From CBDDBK01 sp965225715 (GTDB lineage Bacteria > Bacteroidota > Bacteroidia > Cytophagales > Flammeovirgaceae): a stretch of 64,000 nucleotides of DNA. Positions 35,149 to 43,332 of the stretch are shown here, piece by piece. The notes beneath the pieces were generated by a model. That model saw nothing but the letters and a program-made list of their open reading frames with translations, did no database searches and was not told where the DNA came from. Position 1 is the stretch's first letter. Each line of letters opens with the position of its first letter. The stretch lies in contig CBDDBK010000002.1 in assembly GCA_965225715.1 (NCBI GenBank), positions 248,001 through 312,000 of the forward strand, written 5' to 3'. The position numbers and the translations under genes were made by a program.

Positions 35149-35511
35149 TCAATACATAGGAAACTCAAAAGGAACTTCTATTATTTCAGAAAACTCTTCA
35201 CCAGCTTCTAACATATCCTCATCATCTTCGTAATAATACCAAGAAACACCCACACCGGATATATCTTCAAGTTTTGAAAGTATATCTAATATCTTTTTCG
35301 AAGATGCGGTGTTAAAATATTCCAATTTAAAAATAAAATTGGTAGACTTATTAGGTTGTCCTGCATACTCGTCTAACCAATCTAAAATTGGTCTATAAAA
35401 TTCTGCTGAATCCTCTGGTAAAGATCGACCAGATATAGAGAATATTTGCTCTTCCTTACTTAATTTTACGTAAGGAGTATCTTCTGTGCCTTGTAACTCT
35501 AATATATCCAT
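35149..35511 (-). CDS. siaC: SiaC-family regulatory phosphoprotein (DUF1987)
   Basis: 120 residues. DUF1987 pattern: TPYVKLSKEEQIFSISGRSL, PEDSAEFYRPILDWLDEYAG and FKLEYFNTASSKKILDILS, with an acidic C-terminus. In Pseudomonas aeruginosa, SiaC is an anti-sigma-antagonist-like protein phosphorylated on a threonine by SiaB and linked to c-di-GMP signalling; the TASSKK region resembles the phosphosite motif. siaB lies 49 bp upstream on the same strand, so the pair is conserved. The output here may be the adjacent TerB/ABC transporter. Confidence 0.78.
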   Translation of the reverse strand: MDILELQGTEDTPYVKLSKEEQIFSISGRSLPEDSAEFYRPILDWLDEYAGQPNKSTNFIFKLEYFNTASSKKILDILSKLEDISGVGVSWYYYEDDEDMLEAGEEFSEIIEVPFEFPMY

Positions 35512-35560
35512 AATTTAAGAGATATATAGTTTAAACTCAATAAGGTTAATAAAATAATTA

Positions 35561-36133
35561 TTAGTCATTATTTGTGTCTTTAGAAACTACTATTTTCAAA
35601 GAGAAAAATACTAAGTTTTCGTCAATGGGTTCAAAATTAAAATCCAATTTTTTATTTGTTCGCCTTGCTATGTCAATAAATCCTAAACCTGCTCCTCCTT
35701 TATCAGAAAGTTTAGTTATTTGAATTTTATCTTTATAGTACTGTCGTAATCCTACCTTATCTAAGCTATTTATATAGATTAAATTATTTTCAAGTTGTTC
35801 TTTATTTTCTTTTAGCATAGGATTTCCTGTAATAATAAAATAATTATCTTTATTTTTTCCTACCACAAACAAAGCTAAAATTTTATTTTCTCCTTCCCCA
35901 GGTATTTTTTCAGAGTGCTTACATACATTTTGTAAACATTCCATCATAATATTAAATACTTTTCTTTTTACTTTATTCAATTCACCCATAACCTCCATAT
36001 TCTGTTCTGTCATAGACAAAACAGACTTAGTAGTTTGCTGAGTAAATTCACCCTTACAAACCAAAATTATATCTTTCTGTTCCATTAAGGAATAAAGATC
36101 GTATACATTTTTAAAATAACTAGTATACTTCAT
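35561..36133 (-). CDS. siaB: SiaB-family protein kinase (DUF6272)
   Basis: 190 residues. Histidine-kinase-like ATPase features are MMECLQNVCKHSEKIPGEG (N box) and SDKGGAGLGFIDIARRTNKK (G box), without a phosphoacceptor histidine domain. This is the small SiaB fold, which phosphorylates SiaC. Upstream is a 587-bp non-coding gap; downstream are siaC and the ABC transporter gene. The signalling input in Pseudomonas is the phosphatase SiaA; no such gene is seen here. Confidence 0.78.
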   Translation of the reverse strand: MKYTSYFKNVYDLYSLMEQKDIILVCKGEFTQQTTKSVLSMTEQNMEVMGELNKVKRKVFNIMMECLQNVCKHSEKIPGEGENKILALFVVGKNKDNYFIITGNPMLKENKEQLENNLIYINSLDKVGLRQYYKDKIQITKLSDKGGAGLGFIDIARRTNKKLDFNFEPIDENLVFFSLKIVVSKDTNND

Positions 36134-36720
36134 TGAATAAAAGCCATATAAAAATTAAACAAAATAAGTAACTACTTTAACGTAGTATTTAAAATTTATT
36201 TTATAGCTATAATTAAATAAAATATTATTTTTAAAATTATACTATTAAATAAACTTGTCTTCAAAGTTATAACTTTTAATAGTATTATATAGTTTTTTAT
36301 TTAGTTATTTAATTATTCAGCTATTTTATTTTTGAATAATAGATAAACTAATAGAATAATCAACTCATAAGATATAGTAAGATTAAAGTTTTTAGGCTCG
36401 TTTTTTTATTAGACTAGTACTCAAACAAATTTTAAATATTTCATAGTCAAAAGAATATTAACTCTTTTCTTCTATTTAACACTAATACCAAATATAACCT
36501 AAACTATAGGTAAAATATTAAAAATACAAGTAATAAATGATATTCTTTACTTACTTTCTTACGAGTTTTAGGTAGTTTGTTATAAAAAATTAGCTTTTTG
36601 TTTAGTTCACTTTAATATAAAAAAGATACTTTTATGATAGTATAGGTTCTAAAAACATCAAAAAATTACATAATTAGATCTTACTTTTAGACTTTTTAAA
36701 TATAAGAAATATAGCTTAGT
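36134..36720. other. Non-coding region between siaB and accC
   Basis: 587 bp, very AT-rich. It contains an ATACTATTAAA/TTTAATAGTAT inverted repeat at 36238-36287 and no ORF worth reporting. It presumably holds the siaB promoter; no clear TAnnTTTG box stands out. Confidence 0.45.
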
Positions 36721-38058
36721 TTATTTCTTCCAATTATCTAAAAGCTTAGTGTTAAAATTTCCAGAAATAAATTCTTTGCTATTAATAATTTCAAGAAGGA
36801 AAGGCGTTGTTGTCTTAATACCTTCAATAACCAGTTCATTTAAAGCCATTTTCATACGATTGATAGTTTCTAAACGGTTTTCACCAGTCGTAATAATTTT
36901 AGCAAGCATAGAATCATAATAAGGTGGAATTTGATAACCTTGATAAATATGACTATCTACTCTTACCCCTAAACCTCCAGGAAAATGGAGACTATTTATT
37001 TTTCCGGGGTTAGGCATAAAATTATTATATGGATCTTCAGCATTAATTCGGCATTCTATAGACCACCCTTGAGGTTGATAGTTTTTTATAGAAAGTTTTT
37101 CGCCTGATGCAACTAAAATTTGAGATTTGATAAGATCTTCATTAGTAATTTGTTCTGTAACTGTATGCTCAACTTGTATTCTAGTATTCATTTCCATAAA
37201 ATAGAAATTATTATACTTGTCGACTAAAAATTCTACGGTGCCAGCACCAATATATTTAATATGATCAACAATTTTTAAAGCGGCTTGAGCCATTTTTTCT
37301 CGTAACTCAGGGTTTACAACAGCAGAAGGCGCTTCTTCTATTAATTTTTGGTGTCTTCTTTGAATACTACAATCTCTTTCACAAAGATGATTGGCATTTC
37401 CATACTTATCACTAAGTACTTGTATTTCTATATGACGAGGTTCTTCTATAAATTTTTCCATATACAAGCCGTCATTTCCAAAAGCATTTTTAGCTTCTTT
37501 TTTAGCTTCTTGCCAAGCTTGAGCAAGTTTTTTTGGATTTTCTACAACTCTCATACCTTTCCCACCACCACCTGCTGTTGCTTTAAATAAAATAGGATAA
37601 GCGATTTTATCAGCTATTATTTGCGATTCTTCTAATGATGATAATAAATCTTCAGAACCGGGAATAGTTGGAATATCAATACGTCTCATCAATTTTCTTG
37701 CTGATGCTTTATCACCCATTTGAGATATCATCTTACTTGTAGGTCCTATAAAAGTAATATCATTTTCTTGACAAATTTCGGCAAAACGTCCATTTTCGGC
37801 TAAGAAACCATAACCTGGGTGAATGGCATCAGCATTAGTAATTTCAGCAGCAGCCAAAATATGAGGAATATTTAAATATGACTCTGACCCTGGAGGCATA
37901 CCAATACATACTGCCTCATCAGCAAAACGAACAGGTAAGCTATCTTTATCAGCCTTTGAATAAACAGTTACTGTCTTAATACCCAATTCTTTACAGCTAC
38001 GAATTATTCGTAATGCTATTTCACCTCTATTAGCAATTAATACTTTTTTTAACATCAA
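36721..38058 (-). CDS. accC: Acetyl-CoA carboxylase, biotin carboxylase subunit
   Basis: 445 residues. N-terminal MLKKVLIANRGEIALRIIRS; ATP-grasp glycine loop FKATAGGGGKGMRVVENP; HIEIQVLSDKYGNANHLCER; metal and biotin site MEMNTRIQVEHTVTEQ; C-terminal ECRINAEDPYNNFMPNPGKI. It carboxylates biotin on AccB with bicarbonate and ATP as the first step of fatty-acid synthesis. In most bacteria accB is directly upstream; here it is absent and the upstream neighbour is an IS982 remnant. The start could be either Met of MMLKK. Confidence 0.93.
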   Translation of the reverse strand: MMLKKVLIANRGEIALRIIRSCKELGIKTVTVYSKADKDSLPVRFADEAVCIGMPPGSESYLNIPHILAAAEITNADAIHPGYGFLAENGRFAEICQENDITFIGPTSKMISQMGDKASARKLMRRIDIPTIPGSEDLLSSLEESQIIADKIAYPILFKATAGGGGKGMRVVENPKKLAQAWQEAKKEAKNAFGNDGLYMEKFIEEPRHIEIQVLSDKYGNANHLCERDCSIQRRHQKLIEEAPSAVVNPELREKMAQAALKIVDHIKYIGAGTVEFLVDKYNNFYFMEMNTRIQVEHTVTEQITNEDLIKSQILVASGEKLSIKNYQPQGWSIECRINAEDPYNNFMPNPGKINSLHFPGGLGVRVDSHIYQGYQIPPYYDSMLAKIITTGENRLETINRMKMALNELVIEGIKTTTPFLLEIINSKEFISGNFNTKLLDNWKK

Positions 38059-38368
38059 TAATAATTTTTAATACAATGAAACATCTAAAAGGCTTTGATA
38101 TAAAATTACCCAAATCTATACTATTTTAAACATTTTTTGATATAAAATGAAATAAAAATAAATACTATCTATTTTAAAATATCCTGTTGCTCACAATAAT
38201 TAAAATTAACGTGAGTTCGACATAAGTTTTAGGTATTTTGGTTTAGTTGGTATTGTTTCAAGTTATTGTATAAACCCGTAGTGCATTATAAAAAAGGAAT
38301 AAAAAATTGCTCATTTGATTACATATATTATATTTATTTGACTATCAAACAACTAAATAAATATACGT
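38059..38368. other. Non-coding region between accC and the IS982 remnant
   Basis: 310 bp. It includes the accC promoter candidate and, from about 38200, probably the left end of the IS982-like element (GTGAGTTCGACATAAGTTTT...). No gene. Confidence 0.45.
38111..38118 (-). promoter_or_regulatory. Putative Bacteroidota -7 box for accC
   Basis: Minus strand TAGATTTG, an exact TAnnTTTG match 53 bp upstream of the accC start codon. The -33 region is T-rich but lacks a clean TTG. Confidence 0.45.
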
Positions 38369-38925
38369 ATGAGCAATTTTATACAAAACTACGAAATTAT
38401 TTTGAGTAATTTAAGGCATATTCAAAAAGAAGAAAATGCGAGTTTTAAACCTGTAAAACTAAAGCTGACTGATTTAGAATTGGTTGCCATTAATTTTGAA
38501 GCTGAGTTCATGAGTATAGACTCGGAACATCACCTTTTTAGAGTTTTGAAAAGAACTTATCTAAAGGGTAAAAATGCTATTGTTCTTCCAAAAAAGTGTA
38601 TTATTACGGTTATAAACTACATGCAGTTTGTTCTGTTGAAGGTGTTTTTTGTAATTTTGATTTGAGTCCTGCATCTGTACATGATGTCCATTATTTAAAA
38701 GATATTAAAGGTCAAGTGACTGATTGTACGTTGATTGGAGATAAAGGTTATTTGTCAGAAGAAATGAATTTGGATCTTATTAATTCCGCAAACATCAAGT
38801 TAGAAACACCCATGAGAAAGAACCAAAAAAATTACAAAAAACAAGCTCCTGTCTTTAGGAAACATAGAAAAAGAATTGAAACGTTATTAGACTTAAATTA
38901 TTTTGATAATCAATATGTTATATAA
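38369..38925 (+). pseudogene. IS982-family transposase remnant with central deletion
   Basis: The N-terminal piece (MSNFIQNYEIILSNLRHIQK, LKLTDLELVAINFEAEFMSI, DSEHHLFRVLKRTYLKGK) is followed after a frame change by YYYGYKLHAVCSVEGVFCNF, DLSPASVHDVHYLKDIKGQV, GDKGYLSEEMN and KNYKKQAPVFRKHRKRIETL. Both are typical IS982 segments. About 90 central residues with the first catalytic Asp are missing, and the C-terminus is cut after RIETLLDLNY. Dead element. Confidence 0.85.
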
Positions 38926-38984
38926 TTTTGGTTTTTTGGCATTGAATTTAATGAAAAAAACTAATATAGTATAAGTATATGATT
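38889..38984. repeat. ~95-bp repeat adjoining IS982, second copy of 20623-20719
   Basis: TAGACTTAAATTATTTTGAT through AAAAAAACTAATATAGTATA. It begins inside the transposase reading frame and extends past it, so it may be either the element's right end or another repeat that replaced it. Confidence 0.55.
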
Positions 38985-39298
38985 ATAAAGATAATAAATA
39001 TAAATTAAAACTATATGTATACTCTAAATTTTACAAGTAAAAAATAATTTTACTTGATCTCTTTGAAAAACCTTTAAACTTTCACTATAATATCGTTTTT
39101 TATAAGTTGTTAATTAACAATTTTTTATAAAAATAACTTTTTTAGTTGATTGATTATCAAATCCGGGCAAGTCTAATAAATAATATATATAAAATTATTA
39201 AAACTAATTTTTTTCAAAAATTACAGAGTATTATGAGAGATGCCCTAATGCTTATAGTCTCTTTTTTTTATACGCCCGCACCTTTTATAAAATGTAAC
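38985..39298. other. Non-coding stretch between IS remnants
   Basis: 314 bp of AT-rich sequence without ORF. It includes TTGATTATCAA, a short palindrome recurring near other elements in the window. Nothing else recognised. Confidence 0.4.
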
Positions 39299-40155
39299 TT
39301 ATTGATAAACAGGTTTTAAATGCTCAAAATAACCCATCATATCAGCCAATAATTTCTTTTGGTTTGCTTTCAAACCAATTAAAAAGATGCCCCCAGCCTT
39401 TGCAATCTTTTCAGTTGTTTTAGGGTTTAAGTGAAGAGCATCAGCAGTAATTTTTTGAGCACTAGCTTCGGCTTTTTCTAGCAAATTTTGAAGATTCTCC
39501 TGCTCACTTTCTTTTTTACCAGTGTAATATTCTTGAGCCACAACCTCTCTGTCTAAGTGTTTGACTAATTGTACTAAAGCCTCACCACGATTTATCCCCT
39601 TTTTGAATACTAGGCCTGTAATTCTTTACCATCGCCAGCCAACCAAGCCTGTTCTTTAAATTTTAGTTCAAAACCAAAATTTTTAAATATCAGGTCTTCT
39701 AAAGGCTCCAAAGCTATTGTTTTTAAAAAAATAGGTAGATAGGAAGGAGGTATAACATCTTTATTATCAATACCTAAAAAAGAACATAAGACTTCGTTTG
39801 AATACCAGAGAGCGTACCATCTCGACCACGCAGGAGAGCTATAATCAAACTAAACAGAACAAAGGCAAAGTCCAAATTCTTACCTCTGTTATCTCTTAGA
39901 TCTAAGAGCGTGTTTAGTTTTTTATTTGATGGTATCAAAGATTGATAACAAATTATATAATCGTATTTTTTGGGTTTTTTCTTTATACAGCAAAATATAG
40001 TAAGTAGCTGATAATAAGACAATTGAAATTTTAGCAATGAAATAAAAAAAACCACTTTTTATCTATTATTATTTGATTATCAATAAATTAAAAAAACTAA
40101 ACACGCTCTAAACCTCAATAATTTTTATTTACCCATAAAATGTTGTTATTTGCAT
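39299..40155 (-). pseudogene. ISAs1-family transposase copy 3, disrupted
   Basis: Pieces in several frames: LLDLRDNRGKNLDFAFVLFS near 39860, AGDGKEL-like sequence near 39625, and an open stretch 39299-39541 that retains SAQKITADALHLNPKTTEKI and FLIGLKANQKKLL. This is the only copy keeping the second catalytic Asp (ITADALH), which shows what copies 1 and 2 have lost. The start ATG at 40155 is cut off from the rest by the MITE. Confidence 0.8.
39906..40108. mobile_element. MITE with GAGCGTGTTTAG termini, copy 2
   Basis: 203 bp with perfect 18-bp ends GAGCGTGTTTAGTTTTTT / AAAAAACTAAACACGCTC, flanked by TAA direct repeats (39903-39905 and 40109-40111). Comparison with the uninterrupted ISAs1 copies (GATCTAAACC) confirms that it inserted with a 3-bp TAA duplication. 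The interior resembles copy 1 but has an additional ~22 bp near the left end. Confidence 0.88.
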
Positions 40156-40283
40156 CTTGTGGGTGTAAGTTTATATGAATGTTACCATTAAATAAACGCA
40201 AATATATAGCTATTTTACATTCACTTTTTTTATAAGAAAGCCCTTCATAGTATATAGAACTTTTTTATTTAACTAAAAACAAA

Positions 40284-40313
40284 AAAATAGAGACAAAAAA
40301 TCGTCTCTATTTT
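40284..40313 (-). terminator. Rho-independent terminator of atpD
   Basis: Minus strand AAAATAGAGAC-gatttttt-GTCTCTATTTT followed by further T residues, 41 bp beyond the atpD stop. It shows that atpD ends its transcript here, with no atpC. Confidence 0.8.
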
Positions 40314-40354
40314 AAAAATCAAAAAATTTATAGAAAATATAATAAGAATAAGAC

Positions 40355-41860
40355 TTACTTAGCTTGAGCAATTAGCTTTTTACCTTTTACAATAGCCTCC
40401 TCAATAGTTCCAACTAAATTAAAGGCTGCTTCTGGAAGATGGTCATGTTTACCATCTAAAATTTCATTAAAACCTTTTATAGTATCTTCAATATCAACTA
40501 AAACACCTTTCAATCCTGTGAACTGTTCAGCAACATGAAAAGGTTGAGAAAGAAAACGTTGAACTCGTCTTGCCCTGTAAACAATCAATTTATCTTCTTC
40601 TGAAAGTTCATCCATACCCAAAATAGCAATTATGTCTTGTAGTTCTTTGTAACGCTGTAAAGTTTCTTTGACTCGTTGGGCGGTATTGTAATGATTATCT
40701 CCTAAAATATCTGGAGTCATTATTCTTGAAGTAGAATCCAAAGGATCGACAGCTGGATAAATGCCTAATTCTGAAATTTTACGCGATAATACAGTTGTTG
40801 CATCTAAATGCGAAAAAGTTGTTGCAGGAGCAGGATCAGTTAAATCATCAGCAGGAACATAAATAGCTTGAACTGAAGTAATAGAGCCATTTTTAGTTGA
40901 TGTAATACGCTCTTGCATAGCCCCCATTTCTGTTGCCAAAGTTGGTTGATAACCCACAGCAGAAGGCATACGTCCTAAAAGTGCAGAAACTTCTGAACCC
41001 GCTTGTGTAAAACGGAATATATTATCGATAAAGAAAAGTACGTCTTTTCCTTGCCCTTTCCCTTGTCCGTCTCTAAAATATTCAGCAACACTCAATCCGG
41101 ATAAAGCTACTCTGGCTCTTGCTCCGGGCGGTTCGTTCATTTGACCAAAAACCAAAGTTGCTTGAGATGTTTTTAAAAGCTCTTGATCCACTTTAGATAA
41201 ATCCCAGTCACCTGCTTCCATAGATTTTTTAAAAGCATCTCCATATTTGATAACTCCAGATTCTATCATTTCTCTTAATAGATCATTGCCTTCGCGTGTT
41301 CTTTCACCTACACCTGCAAAAACAGATAATCCTTCATGGGCTTTAGCTATATTATTGATTAACTCCATAATAAGAACTGTTTTTCCAACACCAGCACCTC
41401 CAAATAATCCGATTTTTCCACCTTTAGCATAAGGCTCTAATAAATCTATAACTTTTATACCTGTAAATAAAACTTCAGAGCTGGTTGACAGATCTTCATA
41501 CTTTGGTGCCGAAGTATGGATAGGCTTTTGGGTCGATGTTTTGGGTTGATCCATACCATCTATCGCACTTCCAATAACATTAAATAGTCTTCCTTTAATT
41601 TCCTCGCCGGTGGGCATGGAAATAGGCATTTTTTTATCTAAAACATCTATACCTTTGGAAAGTCCTTCAGTACTATCCATGGCAATTGTTCTAACTCTGT
41701 TTTGTCCTAAATGCTGTTGAACTTCTAAAACCAGTTTTTCCCCATTGGGGCGTACAATTTCTAAAGAATCTAAAATATTAGGTAACGTTGTGCCCTCTTC
41801 TTCAAAAGCAACATCAACCACAGGACCAATAACCTGACTAACTTTACCAATGTTTGCCAT
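40355..41860 (-). CDS. atpD: F1Fo ATP synthase beta subunit
   Basis: 501 residues. P-loop GLFGGAGVGKTVLIMELINN; GVGERTREGNDL; catalytic Glu region GQMNEPPGARARVALSGLSV; DVLFFIDNIFRFTQAGSEVS; ALLGRMPSAVGYQPTLATEM; C-terminal helical domain with AILGMDELSEEDKL. It is the catalytic subunit of the F1 rotor. In Bacteroidota atpD and atpC often stand apart from the main atp operon; here the usual downstream atpC (epsilon) is missing and a terminator plus ISAs1 debris follow. Confidence 0.97.
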   Translation of the reverse strand: MANIGKVSQVIGPVVDVAFEEEGTTLPNILDSLEIVRPNGEKLVLEVQQHLGQNRVRTIAMDSTEGLSKGIDVLDKKMPISMPTGEEIKGRLFNVIGSAIDGMDQPKTSTQKPIHTSAPKYEDLSTSSEVLFTGIKVIDLLEPYAKGGKIGLFGGAGVGKTVLIMELINNIAKAHEGLSVFAGVGERTREGNDLLREMIESGVIKYGDAFKKSMEAGDWDLSKVDQELLKTSQATLVFGQMNEPPGARARVALSGLSVAEYFRDGQGKGQGKDVLFFIDNIFRFTQAGSEVSALLGRMPSAVGYQPTLATEMGAMQERITSTKNGSITSVQAIYVPADDLTDPAPATTFSHLDATTVLSRKISELGIYPAVDPLDSTSRIMTPDILGDNHYNTAQRVKETLQRYKELQDIIAILGMDELSEEDKLIVYRARRVQRFLSQPFHVAEQFTGLKGVLVDIEDTIKGFNEILDGKHDHLPEAAFNLVGTIEEAIVKGKKLIAQAK

Positions 41861-41944
41861 AAAATAAGTGATTAATAGATAAGAAATAATTTAATGCAAA
41901 AAATGATAGCAAATTTTTAATTTATTATTAAAATTAGAATTTCC

Positions 41945-41952
41945 CAAAGATA
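41945..41952 (-). promoter_or_regulatory. Putative Bacteroidota -7 box for atpD
   Basis: Minus strand TATCTTTG, an exact TAnnTTTG match 85 bp upstream of the atpD start. Confidence 0.45.
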
Positions 41953-42057
41953 AGCTCTGTTTCTATAAATTTAGTTACTTAATTCATAAAAGTTTACAAA
42001 ACTTTTATGTAAAAAAATAGTACAAAAATTAATTTATGGAATAAATAATAGGTTTTT

Positions 42058-42884
42058 GGTGGTGTTATACAAAATATGATGTCAAATTTTACACATGCCC
42101 GTTATTGATATAAAAGAAAGCTAACATCTGGCTTTGCGATGATTAGACTTCTTTTTAGAAAAGCAACAGGTTCTACGAACTAAACGGCTGATTCGATGAC
42201 GCAGACGACAATTATTACCCTCTATACCCTTTGTAAAACATTTGCCTATCGAATGCTTACAATCTTCAAAGACCCCTTTAAATGCCTCCCAGTTATCGGT
42301 ACAAACTTCTTTGAAACCAACACCAAGAGCCTTTAAACTAGACCATAGATGCTGCACTGTTTTGCAATCATGCTTGCCCCAAGCCCAAGAAACTATCTCG
42401 CCACTCTGACGACAATACGCATCAATCAACCAGTATTTCTGCCCCTTCTTTTTCACATAAGACCAAAGCTCATCAACCTCTAAGCTAGCATAAAAACGTT
42501 GTTTGGGCTTGATAGAAACCGTGGTATTGGCAAGAATAGATAAAACTTTTTTAGGGCTAATACCTTCTAATTCAGAAATATCCCTAATACCTACTCGTCT
42601 GACAAGCATATGTTTGACCCGTTCTTCTATGCCCTTTTGACACCCTCGATAACTCAGCTCCTGAGGAGCTATAAACTGCCGACCGCAGCTTTTACACTCA
42701 TAATTTTGCTTCTTCCTTTTAGTTCTTCCATTTTTTCTTATATCTTTCCCTTCGCATTTGGGGCATTTTAGGGTTATTTCTATGGTCATTTTGTCTTATT
42801 TGGGTGAAACAAATGAACAAATTTAACTCTAAATGTCTCAATATCAAAACTACTTTTTTAAATCATACTTTCTACAACACCACC
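42058..42884 (-). mobile_element. IS1-family insertion sequence, copy 3
   Basis: 827 bp, reverse orientation, between GGTGGTGTTATAC and CTACAACACCACC. It inserted into the 3' end of a Rhs-associated immunity gene (42850-43320), whose last ten codons come from the IS terminus. Confidence 0.92.
42121..42789 (-). CDS. IS1-family transposase, copy 3
   Basis: 222 residues, fused InsA-InsB as in the other two copies. Small differences are GIEERVKHML, RDISELEGISPK, KHDCKTVQHLWS and KHSIGKCF. Catalytic segments LEVDELWSYVKKK and VCTDNWEAFKGV are intact. Ends KKSNHRKARC like the others. Confidence 0.9.
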   Translation of the reverse strand: MTIEITLKCPKCEGKDIRKNGRTKRKKQNYECKSCGRQFIAPQELSYRGCQKGIEERVKHMLVRRVGIRDISELEGISPKKVLSILANTTVSIKPKQRFYASLEVDELWSYVKKKGQKYWLIDAYCRQSGEIVSWAWGKHDCKTVQHLWSSLKALGVGFKEVCTDNWEAFKGVFEDCKHSIGKCFTKGIEGNNCRLRHRISRLVRRTCCFSKKKSNHRKARC

Positions 42885-43320
42885 CCTTTTCTTTCCAAGC
42901 GTCAAAATTTTCTCTAAATTTTCTCTTATTTGAAAAGTTCATCAAATACATATAAATAATTTTATCACCTTTACTATTAAAACAACCTATGTATTGACGG
43001 TGATATTTAGTATATTTCTTCTGGACATTTTTGATTATTTTCCAATCTTTACCAAACTCTATTATTCCTGTTTCGTTAAATTTAGAATAGAGAATATTTT
43101 CAGCTATTTCAATTTCTTGAACAGAAGGATTAAACCTTTCTAAAGTATCAAATCCTGTAAAGGGTGGAATATATCCTTTATTAAAAATAACGCCATAGCC
43201 TTTATACGGTTTGCTATCATAAAAAAATACATTTTTATGAGGATTATCTCTATGTTGAGCAACTACATTAAAACAAATTGTGAATAATAATACAATTAAA
43301 AAATATTCCTTTACTTTCAT
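42850..43320 (-). CDS. Putative immunity protein for the M91-like toxin, 3' end replaced by IS1
   Basis: 156 residues. Signal peptide MKVKEYFLIVLLFTICFNVVAQ with Gln after the cut. Mature part: RFNPSVQEIEIAENILYSKF, KKYTKYHRQYIGCFNSKGDK and NKRKFRENFDAWKEKG. The final residues WCCRKYDLKK are encoded by the IS1 end, so the natural C-terminus is lost by a few residues at most. It starts 12 bp after the toxin stop. The immunity role is inferred from position. Confidence 0.65.
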   Translation of the reverse strand: MKVKEYFLIVLLFTICFNVVAQHRDNPHKNVFFYDSKPYKGYGVIFNKGYIPPFTGFDTLERFNPSVQEIEIAENILYSKFNETGIIEFGKDWKIIKNVQKKYTKYHRQYIGCFNSKGDKIIYMYLMNFSNKRKFRENFDAWKEKGWCCRKYDLKK

Positions 43321-43332
43321 TATGATTATTTT

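Larger units (their letters stand above)
39299..40243 (-). mobile_element. ISAs1-family element, copy 3 (left end lost, carries a MITE)
   Basis: Right end TTTATAAGAAAGCCC is intact at 40229-40243. The left (3') ~350 bp of the element, including the C-terminal third of the transposase, are absent. It is more diverged than copies 1 and 2 and is interrupted by the MITE at 39906-40108. Confidence 0.8.
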
